Shown: piece by piece, positions 30,604 to 40,787 of the stretch
Numbering within the stretch: the stretch's first letter is position 1
How the letters are laid out: every line of letters begins with the position of its first letter
Assembly (NCBI GenBank): GCA_944391435.1
Contig: CALXTP010000012.1
Span: 1-42,879, forward strand
From: an uncultured Alphaproteobacteria bacterium
GTDB taxonomy: Bacteria > Pseudomonadota > Alphaproteobacteria > RF32 > CAG-239
Direction of reading: 5' to 3'
DNA length: 42,879 nucleotides
The notes under the pieces: model-generated
Seen by the model: only the letters and a program-made list of their open reading frames with translations
Told to the model about the DNA's origin: nothing
The model's database searches: none
Made by a program: the position numbers and the translations under genes

Positions 30604-31305
30604 ATGGACTTTATTAGAATCGGCGGTATTGAAAAGTTCAGTATCGTCGATTTTCCTAATCGGATGGCTGCTGTTGTTTTTATGCAGGGCTGTCCGTGGC
30701 GTTGTCCTTTCTGCCATAATTCGCATCTGCAAGATGTGAATGCCGAAACGAATGTTGTTTGGCAAAAGTTTACGGCTTTTCTTGAACAGAGAAAAGGAAT
30801 GCTTGATGCTGTTGTTTTTTCCGGCGGTGAGCCTTTGGTACAGGAAGGGCTGTTGGCGGCAATAGAGGAAGTTAAGGCGATGGGATATCAGATAGGGATG
30901 CATACCGGGGGATATCATCCAGCACGGTTTAAGGCGGTTTTACCGGCGGTTGATTGGGTTGGTTTTGATATTAAGGCACCATTGGTGGCAGACCGATATA
31001 AAGAGGCTACCGGCGGTATTGCCGATGTGGAGAAGGTTAAGGAGAGCTTGCAGCTGCTTATAGAATCCGGAAAGGCGTTTGAATGCCGGACGACGTGTGA
31101 TCCTCGCTTTTTGAGCAAAGAAGATATTTATACAATAGCAGACTCGTTGAAAAGCTTAGGTGTTAAAGAGTATTACCTGCAAAAATACCGTAAAGTTCCG
31201 TCAGATACGGATACGACGGAGGAGCAATGTCTGGCACTTATAGAAGACGAGCGTTTGCTTTCTTATTTGCGAGATAGTTTTGAAATTTTTGATGTGCGAA
31301 GATAA
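30604..31305 (+). CDS. nrdG: Anaerobic ribonucleotide reductase-activating protein
   Basis: A 233-residue radical SAM enzyme that abstracts hydrogen from the reductase glycine. C30, C34 and C37 in QGCPWRCPFCHN ligate the 4Fe-4S cluster; VVFSGGEPLVQ is the SAM-binding GGE motif; DIKAPLVADRYKEATGG and EYYLQKYRKVPSDTD complete the barrel. It is of the longer type seen with NrdD proteins of this class. ATG 30604 is preferred although its ribosome site is weak; TTG 30589 is possible. It is the third gene of nrdD-glycyl domain-nrdG, and its target glycine is on the separate small protein. Confidence 0.93.
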   Translation: MDFIRIGGIEKFSIVDFPNRMAAVVFMQGCPWRCPFCHNSHLQDVNAETNVVWQKFTAFLEQRKGMLDAVVFSGGEPLVQEGLLAAIEEVKAMGYQIGMHTGGYHPARFKAVLPAVDWVGFDIKAPLVADRYKEATGGIADVEKVKESLQLLIESGKAFECRTTCDPRFLSKEDIYTIADSLKSLGVKEYYLQKYRKVPSDTDTTEEQCLALIEDERLLSYLRDSFEIFDVRR

Positions 31306-31328
31306 CATCATTTGAGGTTTGGCGTATG

Positions 31329-31356
31329 TGCTGCCGTTATGAGGGAAGCGGCAGCA
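31329..31356 (+). terminator. Probable terminator of nrdG
   Basis: TGCTGCCG and CGGCAGCA form a perfect 8-bp stem with a 12-nt loop, followed by a T-rich but interrupted tract. Confidence 0.6.
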
Positions 31357-31450
31357 TATTTGTCGTATTTGTAGGAAGATTTTTATAAGCAAACAGGAAA
31401 AAAGAATAAAAATACAGGTTTATATGACAATGTTGCAAGGAGTTTGCTGT

Positions 31451-31480
31451 TTGACCGTTGCTTTGGTTTTGATGTATGAT
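31451..31480 (+). promoter_or_regulatory. Sigma70-like promoter in the nrdG-gyrB gap
   Basis: TTGACC (31451-31456), 18-nt spacer, TATGAT (31475-31480). Expected start near 31487. Confidence 0.6.
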
Positions 31481-31486
31481 ATTTTC

Positions 31487-31587
31487 TTTCCGTAAAATCT
31501 GGGGCGGGTGAATTGAACTTATAAGATGCGAAGCGTAAACAGGTTATCTATAGAGGTGTTTTTTTGTTGATAACCCCTGCTTTTTTG
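31487..31587 (+). ncRNA. Candidate small RNA or terminated leader upstream of gyrB
   Basis: A promoter at 31451-31480 and a terminator at 31540-31587 delimit a roughly 100-nt transcript. It contains a purine-rich GGGGCGGGTG segment and the final hairpin. It could be an independent small RNA or an attenuated gyrB leader. There is no match to a family I recognise. Confidence 0.4.
31540..31587 (+). terminator. Terminator-like hairpin ahead of gyrB
   Basis: CAGGTTATC (31540-31548) pairs with GATAACCCCTG (31569-31579) with a two-base bulge and a 20-nt loop, followed by CTTTTTT. Confidence 0.6.
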
Positions 31588-31597
31588 TAAATTTTGC

Positions 31598-31625
31598 TTG
31601 GTAAAATCTGCCGATGTGTTATATT
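31598..31625 (+). promoter_or_regulatory. Proximal promoter of gyrB
   Basis: TTGGTA (31598-31603), 16-nt spacer, TATATT (31620-31625), about 38 nt before the ATG. Confidence 0.55.
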
Positions 31626-31638
31626 AATCGTGACTTGA

Positions 31639-34104
<2,466 letters not shown>

Positions 34105-34133
34105 ATTTGTTATGGTCGTGCTAAAATTGAAAA

Positions 34134-34159
34134 AGAGGGGCGAAGAGCCTCTCTTTTTT
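34134..34159 (+). terminator. Rho-independent terminator of gyrB
   Basis: AGAGGGGC and GCCTCTCT form an 8-bp stem (one G-U pair) with a GAAGA loop and six T. The remaining gap to 34323 shows no gene or RNA that I can support. Confidence 0.8.
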
Positions 34160-34323
34160 GCAGTGTTTGTGCATTTGCCGTATTTTATAGTTATCCCTAT
34201 GGGGAAATCCTGGGTGCTATGTAGCTGTAGATCTATAGTTTGACCACGCTTTTGGGCGAGAACGGTATCTGGCGATAGTTTTACATTCAGCCCTGAGCAA
34301 CTTGTTTTTTCTGTAAGAAGCAT

Positions 34324-34354
34324 AATAAAAACCCCGTATTAGCATACGGGGTTT
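34324..34354 (-). terminator. Rho-independent terminator of the 34368 gene
   Basis: On the minus strand AAACCCCGTAT and ATACGGGGTTT form an 11-bp stem with a 4-nt loop, followed by U-rich TTATTATG. Confidence 0.85.
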
Positions 34355-34367
34355 GGAAATTTATTTT

Positions 34368-34742
34368 TTAGTAAATGGAAAATTTTACGGTGGCGTAAAT
34401 CATTATCCAAACAAGAAGCATACAAATGATGGCTAAGACTTTGCTCTTTTCATATTCTTTGTAAGTGTTCCACATACCGATTATGCAAACAACGGCATAT
34501 GCGATTACGGCTAAAAATGATGCCGTGTAAAAGCATAATAAAGCAAATGTTGTCGGATTCATGCTCAAAAAAGAAATGTTATTTATCAATACCCGAAGAT
34601 ACTGTGTTTCATATCCGGCTGATTGCTTGAGGAAAATCATTAAAAGACGAGCGATGAAGCCGGCGGTAACCAGTCCCAGAAATGAGAATTTCCAGAATGC
34701 TTCGGCTAAGGAACATTGTCCGTAGATAAAACGTCCAAACAT
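34368..34742 (-). CDS. Small membrane protein with three transmembrane segments, unknown
   Basis: A 124-residue protein, not recognised. Hydrophobic segments lie at about 18-38, 66-90 and 102-120. The short loops contain GYETQYLRVLINN and WNTYKEYEKSKV. No catalytic motif is visible. AAAGGAG seven bases before the ATG gives a strong start, a near-consensus promoter lies immediately upstream, and an 11-bp terminator follows, so it is a clean single-gene unit. It lies 63 nt after the gluzincin-like gene but need not share its function. Confidence 0.72.
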   Translation of the reverse strand: MFGRFIYGQCSLAEAFWKFSFLGLVTAGFIARLLMIFLKQSAGYETQYLRVLINNISFLSMNPTTFALLCFYTASFLAVIAYAVVCIIGMWNTYKEYEKSKVLAIICMLLVWIMIYATVKFSIY

Positions 34743-34769
34743 AAAAAATCTCCTTTTGAAGTTTTCTTT

Positions 34770-34798
34770 TTTATAATGTGCGATTTGCTTTTATGCAA
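34770..34798 (-). promoter_or_regulatory. Promoter of the small membrane protein gene
   Basis: On the minus strand TTGCAT (34798-34793), 17-nt spacer, TATAAA (34775-34770), in the 63-nt gap. Confidence 0.7.
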
Positions 34799-34805
34799 CC
34801 GCTTT

Positions 34806-36527
34806 TTAGAAGAAACTTACAATATTCTTGTATTTTTTTAATCCCAGCTTTTTATGTGTTTCGGCAATATGCTCATGAAGTTGGGTCCAAGTTGTGTTTT
34901 CTTCAATATACTGTCGGGCTTTTTGCGGCGATTTGGACAGCTGGATGCCAATTACTTTGCTCAGCAGTTCATACATTGCCGGACTGATTTTGTTAAAATC
35001 AATATGCAGCAAATTTTGTTCGTCAAACGTTATTGCGCCATGTTTGAGCAATGTGTTGAATTCTATTAAATCTACAATTTTGTATGTTTCGGTCGGAAAA
35101 ACCGGTTTGGCGCGGAGCAACAAGCGGAAAATCCAAGTGGTGTAAATTTCTTTTAACTGTTTCTCGCTGATGATTCCTTCTTTGACGTATTCCGGCATAA
35201 AAGAAATGGATATAGTGTCGGCTTTGTTTTCTTCAATGATAGATTTGCAAATTCCGGGCGAGTTTTGATATTCACTGCTGGGGCCCAACGTATGTCCGTT
35301 TTCATGGCCGATGACAAAAAGGTGATCGGCTTCCAGGTTATAATAACGATGGAAATCAGGATGTAAAAATGCGTTGAGCATCTTTTGCGTGCGTTCCGGG
35401 TCGTGACTTAGACGAACTTGGCGATGGTAAACGTTTCTGCGGCCTCCACCGGTTTTTATGGATAATTTATCATTATTCGGCAAATTTTGGGCAACGGTTA
35501 TGCCGCCGCGGCATTGCGCATAATCGCCGGTCAGGCTAATCAAGTCTACGTCAACCATGGTTTGCTTTAAATCGCCTGTGGTATTTACGGTTTGGGTGTA
35601 TTTATCTGCAAACGGCATTTTAGCACTTATTTTCGGCATCATATTCTTAAACTTGAGCAATAGGTCTGTTCCTTGACGGTTGACGATGCCTACTCTGGCA
35701 CCCAGCATGTCTTTGGCGACGACTTCTATCTTGTGCTGGCTGATAAGTGCGGCCAGTTGCTGATTTTCCAAGACGGTCGGGGTCATTTCGTCATCATAGT
35801 TTTCACGGCTTATGGTAAATTCAAGAGGCGAATCCTGCAGCATTGCCCAATGTTTATCGGCCAGCATATCCATATCTTCGTTGTTTTGTAACAGTGCCTG
35901 TGCCTGCCATGAAAGGAACTCTTTGAATAAGTTGTCACTGCAATAGTGGGCGGCAACTTCCAATTCATTGGCCATATCGGAAAATTCTTTTTGGAAATAT
36001 TCTGTATAATCAACGGCTTTTAGTTCGTTATGATGGCGGATGACCATTGTGCGTGAAGACAAAATACGGCGGATTTCGCTAATGTTGTTATTTTGAAACA
36101 TGGTTAGAAGAATCTGATGAAATTCTTCTACGCTTAAGTCTTCGGGGTAAAAGTTTTTGCCGATCGGTGTTTGCAACCCTTTGAAAATGCAAACGGGTTC
36201 GGAATCTACACCGTTTAATCCGGAAACACCGTTTAGGGAATTGAACAGTTTTAAAGAGAGGGCAGCCTGTTCATTTTGCAAGGCATTTGCTTCTAAAGCT
36301 TTTTTTAGGGCGAGGTTGTGCGAATTGTCCTGTTGCAGGCTGACGTTGTTTAGGATTTGGGCCGCCCGGACAAGGTGTTGTGCTGCTTTTTTATCTCCTT
36401 CGGATAAGGCTTGGTAGGCGGGGGACTCCGGTGACAATAATGTGATATCGGTCATTTCATCAGTGGTCATTTTTTGTAATTCTTTAAGAGGATAATTTAG
36501 TTCGTAACCGTTATAATTGGCTGTCAT
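34806..36527 (-). CDS. Gluzincin-like metallopeptidase, family not assigned
   Basis: A 573-residue protein without a signal peptide. H408-E409-N410-G411-H412 followed after 19 residues by E432-E433-N-K-A-D437 fits the HExxH ... E zinc site of gluzincins; the EExxAD end recalls M49 dipeptidyl peptidase III, though the spacing is closer to M1 or M4. The surrounding sequence (HLFVIGHENGHTLGPSSEYQ, IIEENKADTISISFMPEY) is well formed. The N-terminal 240 residues are mainly helical; a beta segment with GRRNVYHRQVRLSHDPE precedes the active site. Its start overlaps the end of the upstream membrane-anchored gene by 4 nt, so they are coupled. The substrate is unknown. Confidence 0.72.
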   Translation of the reverse strand: MTANYNGYELNYPLKELQKMTTDEMTDITLLSPESPAYQALSEGDKKAAQHLVRAAQILNNVSLQQDNSHNLALKKALEANALQNEQAALSLKLFNSLNGVSGLNGVDSEPVCIFKGLQTPIGKNFYPEDLSVEEFHQILLTMFQNNNISEIRRILSSRTMVIRHHNELKAVDYTEYFQKEFSDMANELEVAAHYCSDNLFKEFLSWQAQALLQNNEDMDMLADKHWAMLQDSPLEFTISRENYDDEMTPTVLENQQLAALISQHKIEVVAKDMLGARVGIVNRQGTDLLLKFKNMMPKISAKMPFADKYTQTVNTTGDLKQTMVDVDLISLTGDYAQCRGGITVAQNLPNNDKLSIKTGGGRRNVYHRQVRLSHDPERTQKMLNAFLHPDFHRYYNLEADHLFVIGHENGHTLGPSSEYQNSPGICKSIIEENKADTISISFMPEYVKEGIISEKQLKEIYTTWIFRLLLRAKPVFPTETYKIVDLIEFNTLLKHGAITFDEQNLLHIDFNKISPAMYELLSKVIGIQLSKSPQKARQYIEENTTWTQLHEHIAETHKKLGLKKYKNIVSFF

Positions 36528-37615
36528 AATTTTATCTCCATTGTCTTAAATTTGTAAAATTCCATTTTGTTGTTTGAATAGTCCGGGTTGATGCCTGCTT
36601 TTTGTTTTAATGCGGCGAAAAGTTTTTGGTAATTTCCGATGCCTGGTGAATTTGCCGAATTGAAAAGTTCATGCGGCAACAGCAGTTCTTGTCTTTGTTC
36701 AAATTTAAATAATAGGCCTTCGTCTTTTTTTAATGGGATACTGGTTGATACGGGTTCGGCAGAGGTTAAAAGTATCAAACTTTGCGGAACTGAATTAGCC
36801 GGAAGTTTGTGCAGAACGTCTTTTATGTTTTGCAGCAGCGAAAATTCCGTATTTAGGGCGCATGCTTGCGACTCGGCTGTTTTTATGCAAAGAGGCGCAT
36901 TTTGCAACAATATGTCCATGTCGGCAAAGGCCGGATGTAAAGAACGGTGCTTATTGGCGGCAGCTATATATTTTTTGAGAGCCGGCTGATAATTGTCTGC
37001 AAAGTTTTTTAGCGCGGCCAGTTCTTTTTCCTGTTTGGAATGCGGTGGCTCCGGGAGCGGGTAGAATCGGTTAAGCAAAGCTGAAACCTTGGGCGAATCG
37101 GATATGGCTTGGGCCTTTTCATAACTTAACGTTTTGGGGAATAATTTTTCATCAATTATTTTCTGGCAGATTGTGTTGAAATCGGATGTGATAACAAGGG
37201 GGGATGATGAGGCTTGTGCTGCTTGGGGGCGGGAGATGACAGTCTGCAATGTTTGTGCAATGATGTTGTTGTCTGCCAGTTCACGTGTCAGCCTGATATC
37301 GGCTGCTTGCGGGGCGGCTAAAACCAGGGCATAGATAAAAGTCGTGAGGTTTTCCCGATTTAACGTTGGAGGAAGGAGAATAATTTTTGCAGAAGAAGAT
37401 TTTTCGGGAGCAAATATTGTTATCGGCGAGGCATTGTGATACCAATTTGTGCTATATGGTTGAGCCGGATATGTGTATAAGCTTTTTTGAGATGTATGGA
37501 GCGCTGTCGGAAAATGCAGAAAATTGAGCGCTAAAAAAAGGGCGACACCAATTCCAAAGGATATTTTTTTTATCTTTTGCCGTTTTTGCTTCTTTTTATC
37601 AACGTATAATAGCAT
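36524..37615 (-). CDS. Membrane-anchored protein of unknown function
   Basis: A 363-residue protein, not recognised. A Lys/Arg-rich N-terminus (KKKQKRQKIKK) precedes a single helix (about 19-36), so the bulk should lie outside the cytoplasmic membrane. The domain has ASPITIFAPEK, IILLPPTLNRENLTTFIYALVLAAPQAADIRL and a central helical part, and ends NKMEFYKFKTMEIKL. There are only three cysteines and no known motif. The 13-nt gap to the HD gene upstream and the ATGA overlap with the gluzincin-like gene downstream place it in one operon. It may be an anchored partner of the peptidase, though the peptidase itself has no export signal. Confidence 0.68.
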   Translation of the reverse strand: MLLYVDKKKQKRQKIKKISFGIGVALFLALNFLHFPTALHTSQKSLYTYPAQPYSTNWYHNASPITIFAPEKSSSAKIILLPPTLNRENLTTFIYALVLAAPQAADIRLTRELADNNIIAQTLQTVISRPQAAQASSSPLVITSDFNTICQKIIDEKLFPKTLSYEKAQAISDSPKVSALLNRFYPLPEPPHSKQEKELAALKNFADNYQPALKKYIAAANKHRSLHPAFADMDILLQNAPLCIKTAESQACALNTEFSLLQNIKDVLHKLPANSVPQSLILLTSAEPVSTSIPLKKDEGLLFKFEQRQELLLPHELFNSANSPGIGNYQKLFAALKQKAGINPDYSNNKMEFYKFKTMEIKL

Positions 37616-37628
37616 AATTTCGGCCCTT

Positions 37629-38258
37629 TTAGTTTTTGCATTTTATGCGGCATTTTTTCATATTTTTTTGTGATAGGGCAATGATGGCGTTTTCCAATTC
37701 GGTTAAAATTTTTTCATTTAATTGGGCTATCATCGGCTTTTTTTGAAGTGCCATTTTATAATATTCCGTGCCGTTTTCACATTGTTTCCAGTAGCGAATA
37801 TCGCCGTCTTTATATTGGTTGGCTTGTAAATTGGCCTCTAATTTATCTAGCACGGATACGATTTGTGCTTCGATTGTTTCTTTTTTTTCGTATTCCAAGT
37901 AAAGGTTGTAAATTTTTTTGTTCAAAGGTGGCGGCAGAATGTTTTTCAGCTCTTTTATGGCTTGATTTTCCCTTTTTTGTTTTTCCGTCTTTAATTCCGG
38001 ATGAGCAATCTGGCTGGCGGCTGAATAATCACCGGTTTTTCCTTCGGCGATATCATGAACCAGCGCCATTTCCAGCATTCTTGTGTAGTCAACCGGCGTT
38101 TTTAAGTATGGGGCGATTAACATAACCAAAAAGGAGAGCTTGAAAATATGCATGGCATCGTTTTCTTCTGACCCGTCATATAAAAGGACATCTCTTTTGA
38201 CGGTGCAGACTTCTTCCAGTGCCCGCATGAAATTGATAATTTTATCAACCTTTTTCAT
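37629..38258 (-). CDS. HD-domain hydrolase (5'-deoxynucleotidase YfbR-like)
   Basis: A 209-residue metal-dependent phosphohydrolase of the HD_3 group. The first metal His is in NDAMHIFKLSFLV; the HD pair is in LEMALVHDIAEGKTGDY; a distal Asp is in IVSVLDKLEANLQ. This spacing is that of YfbR/HDDC2-type 5'-deoxyribonucleotidases acting on dNMPs. The typical E-S-V-A-E-H-S-W segment is altered here to ENDAMHIFK. AGGAG lies before the ATG. It lies 29 nt downstream of serS and leads into the unknown membrane-anchored gene. Confidence 0.82.
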   Translation of the reverse strand: MKKVDKIINFMRALEEVCTVKRDVLLYDGSEENDAMHIFKLSFLVMLIAPYLKTPVDYTRMLEMALVHDIAEGKTGDYSAASQIAHPELKTEKQKRENQAIKELKNILPPPLNKKIYNLYLEYEKKETIEAQIVSVLDKLEANLQANQYKDGDIRYWKQCENGTEYYKMALQKKPMIAQLNEKILTELENAIIALSQKNMKKCRIKCKN

Positions 38259-38287
38259 TGCTCTCCTTTTTGTTAAAACCAGATAAA

Positions 38288-39586
38288 TTATTGGTGGTTT
38301 GCGGCATTTTTGCCAATATATTTTTTCCCGTTCATATAAGGCTGCAGCTTTGCCGGAATGCGAACTGTTCCATCTGCCTGCTGATGATTTTCCATAAACG
38401 GAACGAGGATACGCGGCGTTGCAATGCCCGTGTTGTTAAGCGTGTGTACAAACTTTACTTTGCCGTCTTTATTGTCACGGTAGCGCAAATTTGTGCGCCG
38501 TGCCTGCCATTCGGTGATGTTTGAGCAAGAATGTGTTTCACGGTAGCAATTTTGAGACGGGGTCCATGCTTCCAAATCGTATTGGCGATATTTCGGGGCG
38601 CCCATGTCTCCGGTGCAAATCTCCAAAACCTGGTAGGGCAGTTCCAAATCCTGCAGGACTTCTTCTGAAATGGAAAGTAGTGTTTTGTGCCATTTTTCGC
38701 TTTCGGCAATGTCATTTTTGCAAATGACGAATTGTTCTGTTTTTAAAAACTGATGTACGCGAATGAGCCCGCGAGTGTCTTTGCCGGCGGCTCCGGCTTC
38801 GCGGCGGAAGCACGGTGAGAATCCGGCATATAGAATCGGCAAATCGTTTTCGGACAAGATTTCGTCTGCATGCAAGGAATTTAGCACCAATTCCGCCGTG
38901 CCCGAGAGGTATAGCTCATCGGCAGGCATATAATAGATTTCGTCTTGAGAAAAGGGCAGATATCCCATGCCATACAGAGGTTTTTGCTTAGAAAGGGACG
39001 GAACGGTTATGGTTGTAAAACCGTGTTCGGTTAATTTATCCAAAACCATCATATGCATTGCCAGCTCCAGGCGGGACAGCTCATTTTTGATGGCATAGGT
39101 GCGGGCGCCGGATACTTTGGTAATGCGTTCCATTTCCGACCAACCGTTATATTCCATCAGCTCAATATGGTCTTTGGGCGTAAAATCAAATTTTGTCGGT
39201 TCTCCTATTCTTTTGACAACGACATTGCCGCTTTCGTCAGGCCCAACCGGAGAGTCCGGACAAGGCAGGTTGGGCATCCGCCACATAACGGCATCAAATT
39301 TTTGCTGTTCGGCGGCCAGTTGTTCCTGTTCTTTTTTCAGCTCTTCCCCGATTTCTTTGCTGCGGGCTATAATGGCCGGGCGTTCGTCTGCCGATGCGGA
39401 TTTGATGGAATTGCTGAGGCGATTTTTTTCTTCTGCCAGTGCTTGCGTAGATGTTTTTAATTTATTGACGTCTTTGTGTAAAGCGATAAGGGCGTCAATG
39501 TCAATTTCTTCTGTGGTGTAGCCTTTTTTGGCCAGCCCCTGTTTGACCTTCTCGGCATTTTCAATAATAAATTTGATATCCAACAT
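38288..39586 (-). CDS. serS: Seryl-tRNA synthetase
   Basis: A 432-residue class II synthetase. The N-terminal coiled-coil arm (about 25-105) binds tRNA. Class II motif 1 is absent as a clean string, but motif 2 FSPCFRREAGAAGKDTRGLIRVHQFLKTEQF and motif 3 GIATPRILVPFMENHQQADGTVRIPAKLQPYM are clear, as is LYLSGTAELVLNSLHADEIL for serine recognition. Length is normal. AGGACA lies upstream of ATG 39586. It opens a leftward operon with the HD hydrolase and two unknown genes, and is divergent from trpS. Confidence 0.97.
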   Translation of the reverse strand: MLDIKFIIENAEKVKQGLAKKGYTTEEIDIDALIALHKDVNKLKTSTQALAEEKNRLSNSIKSASADERPAIIARSKEIGEELKKEQEQLAAEQQKFDAVMWRMPNLPCPDSPVGPDESGNVVVKRIGEPTKFDFTPKDHIELMEYNGWSEMERITKVSGARTYAIKNELSRLELAMHMMVLDKLTEHGFTTITVPSLSKQKPLYGMGYLPFSQDEIYYMPADELYLSGTAELVLNSLHADEILSENDLPILYAGFSPCFRREAGAAGKDTRGLIRVHQFLKTEQFVICKNDIAESEKWHKTLLSISEEVLQDLELPYQVLEICTGDMGAPKYRQYDLEAWTPSQNCYRETHSCSNITEWQARRTNLRYRDNKDGKVKFVHTLNNTGIATPRILVPFMENHQQADGTVRIPAKLQPYMNGKKYIGKNAANHQ

Positions 39587-39615
39587 CGGTATTTGTCCTT
39601 TTGTTATAAAATTAT

Positions 39616-39644
39616 TTGCAAAAATCCGAAAATAAGATTATCAA
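39616..39644 (+). promoter_or_regulatory. Promoter of trpS
   Basis: TTGCAA (39616-39621), 17-nt spacer, TATCAA (39639-39644), about 38 nt before the start, in the gap between divergent serS and trpS. Confidence 0.55.
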
Positions 39645-39688
39645 TATTTAAAATTAAAAACAACAGAAAATTGAAAGGCAAACACAAG

Positions 39689-40693
39689 ATGATAGAGGGA
39701 AAAAAGGTTTTGACCGGCGTTAAGCCGACGGGAAAGCCGCATTTGGGAAATTATTTCGGGGCAATTAAACCGGCTATTGAGATGGGGAAGACTGCCAAGC
39801 AGCATATTATGTTTATTGCGGATTACCATGCCATTAATGCGGAAAAGCGTGTTGATGTGCTGAATAAGGAAATTAAAGAAATCGCTTGTATTTATTTGGC
39901 GGCGGGGCTGGATCCGAAAAAAAGTATTTTCTATCGGCAATCCGATGTGCCGGAGATTTTTGAAATGACTACCATTTTGACGGCTTTTACGCCAAAAGGG
40001 TTTATGAATAAAGCGCACGCATACAAGGCAGCCGTGGATAAAAATGTTGCAGCGGGCAAGCCTAATGATGACGGTATTAATATGGGGCTGTATACATATC
40101 CTATTTTGATGGCGGCGGATATCTTGTCGTTTGATACGGATATTGTTCCGGTGGGCAAAGACCAAGTTCAACATGTGGAAATAGCTAGGGATATTGCCGG
40201 AGCTATCAATGCATATTACGGAAAAGATGTTTTGGTACAGCCTGAGGCAGCATTTGATGACAATATTGCCGTTATTCCGGGGACAGACGGTAGAAAAATG
40301 AGTAAATCTTATGGCAATGTTATTCCGATGTTTGAGGATGATAAGGTTCTTAAGAAAGCCGTATTTTCTATTAAAACGGATTCAAAACCGGTTGAGGAAC
40401 CCAAAAATCCAGAAGAAGTTTTGGTGTATGAGATTTATAAAGCTTTTGCTCCGGATGATAAAGTACAGGAAATGGCCGAAGGGCTTAAAAATGGAAAATT
40501 GGGCTATGGGCATATTAAAAATATGCTGTTAGATGCTATTTTGGAAAAAACAACCAAAGAAAGAGAAATTTATAACTATTACATGAATCATTTTGATGAA
40601 GTGCAAGCCATATTGGATGAGGGCGCGGTGCGGGCGCGGGCCATTGCTTCGCGGACTTTGAAAAGGCTGAAGGAAACCGTTTTCGGATTTTAA
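39689..40693 (+). CDS. trpS: Tryptophanyl-tRNA synthetase
   Basis: A 334-residue class I synthetase. The HIGH-type motif is PTGKPHLGNYFGAIKPA near the N-terminus, and the KMSKS motif is GRKMSKSYGNVIPMF. GLYTYPILMAADILSFDTDIVPVGKDQVQHVEIARDIA is the conserved Trp/ATP pocket region. The start is set at ATG 39689 (MIEGKKVLTGV), with AAAGG upstream and the family pattern beginning here; the open frame extends 96 nt further upstream across the promoter. It ends at a terminator. Confidence 0.97.
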   Translation: MIEGKKVLTGVKPTGKPHLGNYFGAIKPAIEMGKTAKQHIMFIADYHAINAEKRVDVLNKEIKEIACIYLAAGLDPKKSIFYRQSDVPEIFEMTTILTAFTPKGFMNKAHAYKAAVDKNVAAGKPNDDGINMGLYTYPILMAADILSFDTDIVPVGKDQVQHVEIARDIAGAINAYYGKDVLVQPEAAFDDNIAVIPGTDGRKMSKSYGNVIPMFEDDKVLKKAVFSIKTDSKPVEEPKNPEEVLVYEIYKAFAPDDKVQEMAEGLKNGKLGYGHIKNMLLDAILEKTTKEREIYNYYMNHFDEVQAILDEGAVRARAIASRTLKRLKETVFGF

Positions 40694-40721
40694 AAGGCCT
40701 GTTATAGCCAATATAAAAAAG

Positions 40722-40747
40722 AAAGCTTCCAAGTTTGGGAGCTTTTT
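40722..40747 (+). terminator. Rho-independent terminator of trpS
   Basis: AAAGCTTCC and GGGAGCTTT pair (one G-U) around a 6-nt loop, followed by a T run. Confidence 0.8.
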
Positions 40748-40787
40748 ATTTGAATGTTTTTTATGGGAGGTATGGCAAAAAGGCAGA

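Noticed and set aside
31526..31570. 14-codon frame (MRSVNRLSIEVFFC) in the gyrB upstream RNA
   Set aside because: No ribosome-binding site and it runs into the terminator hairpin. It was considered as a leader peptide but not supported.
34160..34323. Possible RNA gene after the gyrB terminator
   Set aside because: No promoter with acceptable spacing, no tRNA-like cloverleaf, and the only strong hairpin belongs to the leftward gene.
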